From the NCBI GenBank assembly GCA_030642995.1, contig DAOWMR010000056.1, positions 1 through 10,768 on the forward strand: DNA of 10,768 bases. The letters run 5' to 3'. A program made the position numbers and the translations under genes. Under the pieces are notes generated by a model. The model did not search any database. It saw only the letters and a list, made by a program, of their open reading frames with translations, and was not told the DNA's origin. Positions 1 through 6,781 of this stretch are shown in pieces (positions within the stretch are counted from its first letter, which is position 1; the number at the start of each line of letters is the position of its first letter). This DNA comes from Spirochaetales bacterium (lineage in GTDB: Bacteria; Spirochaetota; Spirochaetia; DSM-27196; SLST01).

Positions 1-149
1 AACGGAAGGGCGACTCTGACTACCAGTCGGCTCAAGCCCTGAAAGAAGTTGTCGGCCCACCTTCCCGAGCGTCGCACCACGAAGCCGATGCCCATGATGA
101 TGAGAAGCTGCAGTACGACGTAGAAGACGGGCAAGAAGTAGTCTGACAT
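1..149 (-). CDS. AEC family permease, N-terminal fragment (cut by window edge)
   Basis: Reading the minus strand from an ATG at 149-147 gives 49 open codons that leave the window at base 1. The protein begins MSDYFLPVFYVVLQLLIIMG, and around residues 25-49 it has VVRRSGRW...LSRLVVRVALP. This hydrophobic first helix, then a short basic turn, then an L-S-R-L-V-x-x-V-A-L-P stretch is the pattern of the first two helices of auxin efflux carrier (AEC) family permeases, inner-membrane exporters of small carboxylates or similar solutes. The substrate cannot be told. There is no clear Shine-Dalgarno before the ATG (the upstream bases are C-rich); an in-frame TTG at 167-165 with a weak AGG upstream is the alternative start. 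The gene is divergent from the TPR gene at 224. Family assignment rests on only 49 residues. Confidence 0.62.
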   Translation of the reverse strand, partial: MSDYFLPVFYVVLQLLIIMGIGFVVRRSGRWADNFFQGLSRLVVRVALP

Positions 150-156
150 AGGGGGG

Positions 157-183
157 AGTATATCCAAGCCTCGATATTGACAA
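157..183 (-). promoter_or_regulatory. Candidate sigma70 promoter for the AEC permease gene
   Basis: On the minus strand TTGTCA (183-178) is followed after 15 bases by TATACT (162-157), a 5/6 match to the -10 consensus. The spacer is short. The -10 ends only 7 bases before the ATG at 149, so transcripts would be nearly leaderless. The -35 overlaps the -35 of the divergent promoter. Found by eye only. Confidence 0.35.
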
Positions 184-205
184 CAGATGCCGCCAAACCT
201 ACTAT
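177..205 (+). promoter_or_regulatory. Candidate sigma70 promoter for the TPR gene
   Basis: A perfect TTGACA (177-182) is followed after 17 bases by TACTAT (200-205), a 4/6 match to the -10 consensus. Transcription would begin near 212, leaving a leader of about 12 bases that contains little more than the ribosome binding site GGAGG (214-218), 5 bases before the ATG at 224. Confidence 0.5.
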
Positions 206-223
206 GACGGCTCGGAGGAACAC

Positions 224-1117
224 ATGCTCAAGCGATCTTTTCTATTTGGTTTCGCGCTGATTTTCATCGTTGCCGGAGCGTTTGCACTGGATGATGCGGC
301 GATTGAACAGGCAGACCTACTCTACGACGATGATGAGCCGCAGGCAGCGTTCGACATCCTTGAGGATGCTTTGTCTACCGCCGGAAATGGTACCGAACGT
401 GCTGAAGTACTGTGGCGCATGTCTCGGGCGACTCTGGACATTGGCGAGCTGGAGGAAGATAAGGGTGGCCCGGCCGATCCAATTCTCGCCATCTACGCAC
501 GGGGCGAGCAGTACGGCGTTCAGGCCGTGGAGGCCGACCCCAGCAATCACCTTGGCTATTACTGGCAGAGTGCGAATATCGGCAAGTGGGGCCAGCTCAA
601 GGGTATCCTGAACTCCCTGTTCAAGGCTGGTCCGATGCGCGATCTCCTGAAGCAGGCCATCTCCTACGAGCCCGATCACGCGGACAGCTACTATGTCCTC
701 GGTCAGTTGTACGAACAGGTCCCGGGTCTTGTTTCCTTTGGGAACAAGGACTTTGCGGTCAGCCTCGGACGAAAGTCGATTGATCTCCACGAGGCTGAAC
801 TCGCCGCAGGCATTGAGGACGAGATGAACCACGACTTCTACGTCCAGATGGCCAGCCATCTTCTGGCGCGCAACTGGGATGAGAACAAACGCAATCGTGA
901 GCAGGGAAAGAAAGAGCGCAATTTCAACAACGCCGGCGATGCTCTGGAGCGGGGCTGGTATTACGAAGGTGTAGCGGACATTCCCCGTCAGAGCGACCGT
1001 GAAGAGGCGGAGGGTCTACTCCGCCGCATGATTGATTCCCTGGAGCAAATCTCAGACCGTTCGGATGGTCAGAACCGACAACTGGAAGAGGCTCGCGAGC
1101 TGCGATCGCAGTTGTAG
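224..1117 (+). CDS. Exported TPR-repeat protein, RMDN-like
   Basis: A 297-residue protein with an N-terminal signal peptide: basic MLKR, a hydrophobic run to about residue 20, and a plausible cleavage after AFA at 21. There is no lipobox cysteine, so it is predicted periplasmic or secreted rather than a lipoprotein. TPR-like helical pairs are visible at about 24-60 and 140-190. The pieces A-V-E-A-D-P-S-N-H-L-G-Y-Y (101-113), A-I-S-Y-E-P-D-H-A-D-S-Y-Y-V-L-G (145-160) and P-G-L-V-S-F-G-N-K (167-175) follow the pattern of bacterial proteins related to eukaryotic regulator-of-microtubule-dynamics (RMDN) proteins. TPRs usually act as protein-binding scaffolds; the partner here is unknown. The C-terminal third is charged and helical without a recognised domain. 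A good ribosome binding site (GGAGG, 5-base spacing) supports the ATG. It is monocistronic, divergent from the AEC gene and convergent with dinB. Confidence 0.8.
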   Translation: MLKRSFLFGFALIFIVAGAFALDDAAIEQADLLYDDDEPQAAFDILEDALSTAGNGTERAEVLWRMSRATLDIGELEEDKGGPADPILAIYARGEQYGVQAVEADPSNHLGYYWQSANIGKWGQLKGILNSLFKAGPMRDLLKQAISYEPDHADSYYVLGQLYEQVPGLVSFGNKDFAVSLGRKSIDLHEAELAAGIEDEMNHDFYVQMASHLLARNWDENKRNREQGKKERNFNNAGDALERGWYYEGVADIPRQSDREEAEGLLRRMIDSLEQISDRSDGQNRQLEEARELRSQL

Positions 1118-1144
1118 GTCAGTCCGTAGCGCACGGGATCTGGA

Positions 1145-2341
1145 CTAAGGGTCCCGGCGCCTTTCTGAGCCGGGACCGTTTCGCTTCAAGAGGCGGGCCC
1201 GGCCCACTTTCATCCCCCGCTTCCTGAGGCTGAAAACTGCGGCCTCGGCCCGTCGTTGACGATCGGCCCGGTCGTCAAACAGGTCCTGTTGTGCCTCCGG
1301 CGCCCCCGATTCAACGTTTCCCAATCCGCATCCAATGAGCCTCACGGGAGTTGATCGATCCCATTTCCGATACATGAGCTCTTTTGCGACGGCAAAAAGC
1401 TCCTCGGCGGCTGCTATGTCATGATCCACGGTTTTTCGCTGAGTGAATGTAGTGAAGTCGGCAAGCCGTAGTTTGAGCGTCACTGTTCTCGATCGAGCCT
1501 GTTCTTCCATGAGGCGATGCATGCAGCTCTCCGCGATCTCCAGCAGGGTTCGCTCCAGGGCCGGCGTGTTCTTCACGTCGGATTCAAATGTTCTCTCGCC
1601 GCTGATTGAGTGGGAGTGAGCGTGATCACTGTACAGGCCTGGGTCCTCGCCTCGACATACCGCATGGAGATAACCGGACGCCGCACTTCCGAAATGAGCT
1701 GCGAGATCCCCCTTTGAGTATTCGCGGAGCTGCGCGATGGTGGTGACTCCAAGGGCGTTGAGATGCGACAGGGTCCTTTTTCCAATTCCCCACAACGCCT
1801 TCAGCGGAAGCCCGGCAACAAAGGCGGATTCGTCTCCCGGTTCAACGACGCACAAACCGTCCGGTTTGTCGCGCTCCGATGCCAGTTTTGCCAGGTACTT
1901 GCTCGGAGCCACACCCACGGAAATGGTCAGACTCGTTTCCCGCAAGACCTCTTCCTTGATTTTCCGCGCGGTCTCAACAACCGGGCCGAGCAACCGCTCG
2001 GTCCCGGTCATATTCAGGAAAGCTTCGTCCACCGACATCTGTTGGAGGTCAGGAGTGTGGCGAGTCAGAATGGACATGATCGTGCTCGACACTTCCTGAT
2101 ACCAGCGCATCCGGACCGGGAGGAATACACCGTTCGGGCAAAGGCGGTGGGCCTGGGAGATTGGCATGGCCGAGTGAATCCCATACTCGCGCGCCTCATA
2201 CGAGCAGGCCGAGACAACACCTCGGTGTCCCGGCTGCGCACCGACGATGACCGGCCTCCCGATGTATTCGGGATTATCCCGTTGCTCTACCGAGGCGTAG
2301 AACGCGTCCATATCCACGTGGAGAAATACCGGCACACTCAC
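1145..2341 (-). CDS. dinB: DNA polymerase IV (Y-family translesion polymerase)
   Basis: A 398-residue Y-family DNA polymerase that copies past damaged template bases in the cytoplasm. The N-terminal motif H-V-D-M-D-A-F-Y (8-15) carries the first catalytic Asp (D10), and Y15 is the expected steric gate against ribonucleotides. S-V-D-E-A-F (103-108) holds the other acidic pair, D105/E106. The fingers motif V-V-S-A-C-S-Y-E-A-R (42-51) and the palm/thumb segment S-V-G-V-A-P-S-K-Y-L-A-K-L-A-S (141-155) are intact. A helix-hairpin-helix with L-W-G-I-G-K (183-188) follows, then the little-finger domain. Q-Q-D-L-F-D (351-356) fits the beta-clamp binding motif, placed as usual near the end but followed by about 40 basic residues. 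The length is slightly above the usual 350-ish. The GTG start overlaps the stop of the upstream M28-like gene (GTGA), implying translational coupling. No LexA-type operator was seen next to it. Confidence 0.95.
   Translation of the reverse strand: MSVPVFLHVDMDAFYASVEQRDNPEYIGRPVIVGAQPGHRGVVSACSYEAREYGIHSAMPISQAHRLCPNGVFLPVRMRWYQEVSSTIMSILTRHTPDLQQMSVDEAFLNMTGTERLLGPVVETARKIKEEVLRETSLTISVGVAPSKYLAKLASERDKPDGLCVVEPGDESAFVAGLPLKALWGIGKRTLSHLNALGVTTIAQLREYSKGDLAAHFGSAASGYLHAVCRGEDPGLYSDHAHSHSISGERTFESDVKNTPALERTLLEIAESCMHRLMEEQARSRTVTLKLRLADFTTFTQRKTVDHDIAAAEELFAVAKELMYRKWDRSTPVRLIGCGLGNVESGAPEAQQDLFDDRADRQRRAEAAVFSLRKRGMKVGRARLLKRNGPGSERRRDP
1150..1177 (+). terminator. GC-rich hairpin, probable transcription terminator
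   Basis: GGTCCCGGC (1150-1158) and GCCGGGACC (1169-1177) form a perfect 9-bp stem with a 10-base loop, followed on the plus strand by GTTTCG. It lies 32 bases after the TPR stop codon and inside the last codons of the convergent dinB, so the same stem could also slow transcripts coming the other way. The T-tract is poor (three T), so rho-independent function is likely but not certain. Confidence 0.55.
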
Positions 2342-4536
2342 GGATTCAGAACCGTCCGGATCTCCAGTGTGCTGGTTGCCACGGCTCGCGATTTCTCTAC
2401 GACGATCTGATCAGGGTGGACCGGCGATCGTGCAATCACCTCGATGCGGGGAGCAGTGTCGCTCGTTGTTGTGTAGTTGATCACGAGAGGCAGTTGCGGC
2501 CGTCTTCCGATGAATATTTCGGCGCTCAGGCGATCCGGCGCGAGATGATAGGGAAAATCGGCATCATAGATGGTCATTGGCTGTTCGGACGAGAAGTGCA
2601 CCTCCACTTCTTCGAGCGGGATCGGGGCGTCTACCGTCAACCGGGCCAGATTTCGGTCAAGGAAGTCGGCAGTGCTCAAGCGTACCGACAACACGTCGGG
2701 CACACGGTCGGTGGACACTTCCCACGTCCTTGATCTGGTCGAGACCTCGTCCGTCTCGCCCAAATAGGAGATGGTGAATTCGCCCAGCGGCGCTGGGCTC
2801 GATAGCGTCAGATTCCGGGTGAACGATTCGTAGTCCACCAGTTCAGTGACCACTATTGGCTGAGGGTTCGTCGGGCTGTAGGGAGTGCTCACGACAATGA
2901 ACACGAGGAGCGCCACGGAGATCGCCGCGGAACCGATTGTCACCGTGCGAAGAGCAAAGCTCTTTCGCCCGGCAACCGGGTGTCGAATGAGAAAATCGAG
3001 TCGGATCAGCATCAGCATGAAGGGCAGGGTCACAAATGACAGCAACAAATTGCCTCGCGGCGAGAAGAGAAGGATGTCGGTCACGCGGAGCTCCGGAACT
3101 GCGAGTACCTCAACCGCCACCAGGGCCATGAGAACGGGTGCTGCGATCAGGGCAAGTAGTTTGAGAGTGCGTTGCCGTAGGATGGAAAAGAGGAACGAGA
3201 GCAGGAACGCCCAGACGAAGTAGTAGCTGAACGAGAGATTGAGGACGCTGAAAATGATGATGTCCACGAAGAGCACGAAAAGCGCGGAGGCGGAGTAGAA
3301 GCTTCCATTCTTTGAGAGCGGGAGCATCCGAAGCAGCTGGGCCGCGAGAGAGAAGAGCAGCACGGAAAGCACAAGTTTCAGCGAGACGTAGGCCATGGGA
3401 CTGTGCTGCCAGAGCGTCGGGAATTGCCGCACGAAGAGAAACAAATCCAGGAGCAGAGTTCCGGCCGAGAGAAACGCGAAAATGAGCAAGAAGAGCACCG
3501 GGAGATTCCAGAAGTTACGTGCGATGGTACGGATGTACCGGCCGAGTTGACGTCTCGCTATGAGCGCATACAGCAGCGTGCCGAATACGACGCCGAGGAG
3601 AAGTATCAGATACACCTGCTCAGGTACAACGACGTGTCGTCGTCCGAATTGGAAGTAGAGGTAGTGCCGGTCCCAATCGGCCGGTATGTCCGGTTCGAAC
3701 CGGGTGACGAAGTTCTGGAGGAATCCGGCCACTGCAGCGGCTGAATCCGCTACCGAAGCGGGGCCAAACTCTCCAGGTTGCGACCCCAGGTGGATGGCCG
3801 GTAGGCCGGCCTTGAGCAGCTCAACCAAAGGTTCCGGGGCGGACGAGATGCCCATTCGATGCAATTGATTCAGTCCGGCTCGCAGTCTGGGCGCAAGTTG
3901 AGCCTCTCTGGCGGAATCCACGGCCGCAGTGACGAGCCATGATGGTGTAACCTCACCGCCTCCACCGGTATCCAGGACGATACCGGGCTGATTTGCATCA
4001 AGATAGAGCGCCACGGTATCGCTGTCCGGGAAGTAGTCCCTGAGAAATAATCGCGACCCAAGAGGGTACGGCGGCGCTGTTCCGTGCTCGGCGCCGAGGA
4101 TGGCGATACGGAAGGACAGGTTTGATTCTCCCCGAGCGGCGGCTTCAACGAGTGCGAGAGTAGCGGCAAGGGAAGCGCTTCCGTCCTCATCGGGCCCCGC
4201 CGTATCCGGGTGGCTGAGAGGAACGAATAGCAGAAGGGTCTCATTCGTTCTCCCACGGATAGAGATATCTACGATGCGAGAGAATGAGTGGCCGTCATCG
4301 AGATCGGCGAAGTCACGGATGGTGTAGTCCACTCCAGCAGAATCCAGCACGGAGCTTACGTATTCAAGAGCGTTTCGCTCACCCTCCGACCCCTCGGGGC
4401 GAGGATAGGTGTTCCGCAATGCTTCGGCATGCAGACGAGCGTTGTCAGTATCAATAGTTATGGCTGGGATGAACTGGACCACCGCCAGCGCCAGCCAGAG
4501 GACTGCACCGGCTCTGCGCATCGTGTTGATCACCAT
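2338..4536 (-). CDS. M28-like peptidase domain fused to a multi-spanning membrane domain
   Basis: A 732-residue membrane protein in three parts. After an N-terminal signal/anchor helix (about 10-26), residues 30-280 have the layout of an M28 (aminopeptidase-like) domain: Y-P-R-P-E-G-S (34-40), S-H-P-D (108-111), D-E-D-G-S-A-S (116-122), G-A-E-H-G-T (148-153), Y-L-D-A-N (178-182) and a final G-L-P-A-I-H-L (244-250). Compared with the family, H109, the general base E150 and D180 are kept. The bridging Asp appears to be Glu (E117), the metal Glu after E150 is His (H151), and the last His region is not canonical, so zinc binding and activity are doubtful. Residues about 305-552 contain roughly eight membrane helices, and 553-732 form a beta-rich outside domain. 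ERMP1-like M28 proteins with membrane domains are the nearest known layout. It is the first gene of a unit with dinB. No Shine-Dalgarno precedes the first ATG; Met6 (4521) is a good alternative start. Confidence 0.75.
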   Translation of the reverse strand: MVINTMRRAGAVLWLALAVVQFIPAITIDTDNARLHAEALRNTYPRPEGSEGERNALEYVSSVLDSAGVDYTIRDFADLDDGHSFSRIVDISIRGRTNETLLLFVPLSHPDTAGPDEDGSASLAATLALVEAAARGESNLSFRIAILGAEHGTAPPYPLGSRLFLRDYFPDSDTVALYLDANQPGIVLDTGGGGEVTPSWLVTAAVDSAREAQLAPRLRAGLNQLHRMGISSAPEPLVELLKAGLPAIHLGSQPGEFGPASVADSAAAVAGFLQNFVTRFEPDIPADWDRHYLYFQFGRRHVVVPEQVYLILLLGVVFGTLLYALIARRQLGRYIRTIARNFWNLPVLFLLIFAFLSAGTLLLDLFLFVRQFPTLWQHSPMAYVSLKLVLSVLLFSLAAQLLRMLPLSKNGSFYSASALFVLFVDIIIFSVLNLSFSYYFVWAFLLSFLFSILRQRTLKLLALIAAPVLMALVAVEVLAVPELRVTDILLFSPRGNLLLSFVTLPFMLMLIRLDFLIRHPVAGRKSFALRTVTIGSAAISVALLVFIVVSTPYSPTNPQPIVVTELVDYESFTRNLTLSSPAPLGEFTISYLGETDEVSTRSRTWEVSTDRVPDVLSVRLSTADFLDRNLARLTVDAPIPLEEVEVHFSSEQPMTIYDADFPYHLAPDRLSAEIFIGRRPQLPLVINYTTTSDTAPRIEVIARSPVHPDQIVVEKSRAVATSTLEIRTVLNP

Positions 4537-4554
4537 AGGTAAATGCCGTAGTAT
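4526..4554 (+). promoter_or_regulatory. Candidate sigma70 promoter for the nitroreductase gene
   Basis: TTGATC (4526-4531), a 17-base spacer and TAGTAT (4549-4554), each a 4/6 match to consensus. The -10 ends 18 bases before the ATG at 4573, the same geometry as the candidate before the TPR gene. It overlaps the start region of the divergent M28-like gene. Confidence 0.38.
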
Positions 4555-4561
4555 TCGTCAA
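4532..4561 (-). promoter_or_regulatory. Candidate promoter for the M28-like/dinB unit
   Basis: On the minus strand TTGACG (4561-4556), an 18-base spacer and TATGGT (4537-4532). The -10 contains the first ATG of the M28-like gene (4536-4534). If this promoter is real, translation must begin at the second Met codon (4521-4519). It interleaves with the nitroreductase promoter, so the two would compete for polymerase. Weak evidence. Confidence 0.28.
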
Positions 4562-4572
4562 GAGGAACATGG

Positions 4573-5082
4573 ATGGGCCTTCTGTCGGAAATTGAGAGCC
4601 GCGTCAGCGTCCGGGGCTTCACAGATGAGCCTGTTTCCGACGCGCAACTTGCCAGAATAATCGAGGCCGGTCGGCTGGCCCCTTCCGCAAAGAATCGGCA
4701 ATCCTGGCGATTCATCGTCATAGAAAACAAAGAACTTCGATCCCGTATCCGTGACGCAGCGTTCGGTCAGGACTACGTAGGTCAGGCGCCGGTCGTCGTT
4801 GCCCTGTGCACCACCAACATCGAATACAAGATGCCAAACGGACAGCTCTCCTATCCCATCGATCTTTCAATGGCTGCAAGTTTCATGATGCTCCAAGCGG
4901 TCCATGAGGGCCTCGGAACATGCATGGTAACTACCTTCCGTGAGGAGGAGGTGAAGAGCCTGCTCACCGTTCCTTACTCGATGCGGGTTGTCATGCTCCT
5001 CACCATTGGCCATGCGAGCGGCAAGTCCCAACGTGCCGATCGACTTCCCGTGAAGAGAATCGTCTCGCACAATCACTGGTAG
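4573..5082 (+). CDS. Small nitroreductase family flavoprotein
   Basis: A 169-residue single-domain member of the FMN-dependent nitroreductase family, which uses NAD(P)H to reduce nitro compounds, quinones or other small oxidised substrates in the cytoplasm, usually as a homodimer. Typical FMN-contact signatures are present: S-R-V-S-V-R-G-F (9-16, the RxSxR phosphate-binding pattern), A-P-S-A-K-N-R-Q-S-W (36-45), and the late G-L-G-T-C-M-V (about 115-121) with L-T-I-G-H-A near 140-145. The ending R-L-P-V-K-R-I-V followed by a terminal W is also family-like. There is no ferredoxin or extra fusion domain. The length is normal for the short class; the physiological substrate is unknown. The start is supported by AGAGG (4561-4565), 7 bases before the ATG; another ATG at 4569 is out of frame. 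It is divergent from the M28-like gene and ends 20 bases from the convergent murE stop, with no hairpin seen between them. Confidence 0.9.
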   Translation: MGLLSEIESRVSVRGFTDEPVSDAQLARIIEAGRLAPSAKNRQSWRFIVIENKELRSRIRDAAFGQDYVGQAPVVVALCTTNIEYKMPNGQLSYPIDLSMAASFMMLQAVHEGLGTCMVTTFREEEVKSLLTVPYSMRVVMLLTIGHASGKSQRADRLPVKRIVSHNHW

Positions 5083-5102
5083 CACGATCGCCAATCGGCC
5101 GC

Positions 5103-6743
5103 TCAATTTCGTTCCGACTCAATGCCCAATCTCGCGAGCTCTTCTCTCACCACCAACTCTTCGTCCCACGCGACCGGCCCGTTCGGCCCAATTATGGATG
5201 TCTCGTGCCCTTTACCGAGGAGTAGTACGGTGTCTCCCGGCCGCGCCAGGGAGAGGGCGGTGACAATTGCTTCTCTGCGATCCGGGATTTTCCGGAGTTC
5301 CTTGCCGTCCTCCAGCCCCGGACACCCGGCCGCGATCTGGTCAAGAATCTCCGTTCGTGACTCGCCGCGCGGGTCTTCGTCGGCCAGGATGATCAAATCG
5401 GCGAGCTGACCGGCTATCCTGCCTTGAAGAGGACGTTTTTCGCGGTCACGTTCACCCGCGGAGCCGAAGACCACGATGAGGCGCCCGCGCGTGTGTTCGC
5501 GGAAATACGGCAGTACCCGGCGGAATGATCCGGGGGTGTGAGCGTAGTCCACGATCACGGCAAATGGCTCGGAGGCTATGGCGTTCATCCGCCCACGCAC
5601 CGGGCGGAGATTCGGCAGTATCGGCGCGAGATCAATCGGATCCTGGTCGGTAAGGAGCGTGACTGCGAGGACGGCTGCGAGCGCGTTCTCAATGTTGAAT
5701 ACCCCCGGGATGGACAGCCGGGCCTGGGCCACGGAAGTGCCGAAACCCAGCGAGAAACGAGTGCCGGTGGCGTCGGGACGGATATCCGTGGCCCACACCG
5801 CGCCCCGTGTGGCGCCCACCCCATATCCAAAGACAGGCCTATTCGTGACGCTTGCGAAGAAGGCGGCCTCCGGTGAGTCCAGGTTGACAACACCGAAACG
5901 TTCACCGGAGCTTCTCACCTCCCTGATGTCCGGGCTGCGGGTCTCAGGGGCCGGGTTGGCTGCGGTAGGCTCAGGAGGGCGGAGGGACGCAGAGTCCATG
6001 GCAACCAGGAAGTGGGCAGTGTCGCCGTAGCGTCCGGTGTCCAGTGCCCGAAAGAGGTTGGCCTTCTCGTCCCGATAGTTTTCATAGGTCCCGTGAAACT
6101 CGAGGTGCTCGTGAGTCAGATTGGTCAGAACCGCGGCCCGATACCGAACGTGAGCCAGCCGACACGTTTTCGCCGATAAGCCGTGCGATGTGCTCTCAAG
6201 TATCGCGAAGCTGTTTCCCTCTGCGACCATATTGTTCAAAGCCCTCTGAAGAGCCGGAGCCTCCGGCGTGGACTGATGGTGCACGTTCGCGTGTTCGGTG
6301 TCGCCGACACTCATGGCTGCGGTTGACAGAAAAGCCGAGCTCATGCCGACCGCCTGGAGAAGTTGGTGAATGAAGGAGACGGTGGAGGTCTTGCCGTCGG
6401 TGCCGGTGACTCCGACAACCTCCAGGTTATCGGACGGCTTGTCAAAGAAGACGTCTGCGAGTTCGGAGAGGGCGAAACGGGGTTTGGAGCTCTGAAATAC
6501 CGCTACCCCTCCGGGCAGTTGCGCCGGGGGTCGCGAGCAGAGGATTCCACGGGCTCCTGCTCGAATAGCGTCGTCAATGAACGTATGCCCGTCAACGTGC
6601 TCGCCCGGGAGAGCAGCGTAGAGGCTTCCGGGTTGTACCAGGCGGTAGTCATCGGTGATATCGGTGATTACCTCGTCGCGTCCGACGACCAGGTGCGCCG
6701 CATTGATGGCGTTGGCCAGCGCTGATACTCTCTTCTGAGGCAC
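5103..6743 (-). CDS. murE: UDP-N-acetylmuramyl-tripeptide synthetase (MurE)
   Basis: A 546-residue Mur ligase that adds the third amino acid to UDP-MurNAc-L-Ala-D-Glu using ATP, a cytoplasmic step of peptidoglycan synthesis. The N-terminal UDP-binding part shows V-Q-P-G-S-L-Y-A-A-L-P-G (36-47). The ATP P-loop is G-V-T-G-T-D-G-K-T-S (111-120), followed by E-S-T-S-H-G-L (183-189), T-N-L-T-H-E-H-L-E-F-H-G (207-218) and the carbamylated lysine K227 in D-E-K-A-N-L-F. The C-terminal domain has D-Y-A-H-T-P (399-404) and G-K-G-H-E (510-514). The selectivity loop reads D-E-D-P-R-G-E (455-461) rather than the DNPR typical of diaminopimelate enzymes. It keeps the Arg but resembles the Thermotoga-type DDPR, so Lys, ornithine or DAP are all possible. 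A Pro/Ala-rich insert at about 252-280 makes it longer than the usual ~490. The start is GTG without a strong ribosome binding site. No other mur genes flank it. Confidence 0.93.
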   Translation of the reverse strand: MPQKRVSALANAINAAHLVVGRDEVITDITDDYRLVQPGSLYAALPGEHVDGHTFIDDAIRAGARGILCSRPPAQLPGGVAVFQSSKPRFALSELADVFFDKPSDNLEVVGVTGTDGKTSTVSFIHQLLQAVGMSSAFLSTAAMSVGDTEHANVHHQSTPEAPALQRALNNMVAEGNSFAILESTSHGLSAKTCRLAHVRYRAAVLTNLTHEHLEFHGTYENYRDEKANLFRALDTGRYGDTAHFLVAMDSASLRPPEPTAANPAPETRSPDIREVRSSGERFGVVNLDSPEAAFFASVTNRPVFGYGVGATRGAVWATDIRPDATGTRFSLGFGTSVAQARLSIPGVFNIENALAAVLAVTLLTDQDPIDLAPILPNLRPVRGRMNAIASEPFAVIVDYAHTPGSFRRVLPYFREHTRGRLIVVFGSAGERDREKRPLQGRIAGQLADLIILADEDPRGESRTEILDQIAAGCPGLEDGKELRKIPDRREAIVTALSLARPGDTVLLLGKGHETSIIGPNGPVAWDEELVVREELARLGIESERN

Positions 6744-6748
6744 GTGCC

Positions 6749-6778
6749 ATCATAGGCTGGTCCTGCCACGAGCCGCAA
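6749..6778 (-). promoter_or_regulatory. Weak candidate promoter for murE
   Basis: On the minus strand TATGAT (6754-6749) matches the -10 consensus at 5/6. TTGCGG (6778-6773), 18 bases upstream, matches the -35 only at TTG. The -10 ends 5 bases before the GTG start, so the message would be close to leaderless. No comparable plus-strand promoter for the methyltransferase was seen in this 38-base gap. Confidence 0.22.
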
Positions 6779-6781
6779 TAC

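Noticed and set aside
32..223. 63-codon minus-strand open frame at the left edge
   Set aside because: A Cys/Ser/Trp-rich translation with no family likeness; the neighbouring frame encodes the recognisable AEC permease start.
317..859. 180-codon minus-strand open frame opposite the TPR gene
   Set aside because: A shadow of the TPR gene, with no motif or ribosome binding site of its own.
5083..5102. Gap between convergent nitroreductase and murE, searched for a shared terminator
   Set aside because: Only 20 bases with no stable inverted repeat or T-tract seen on either strand.
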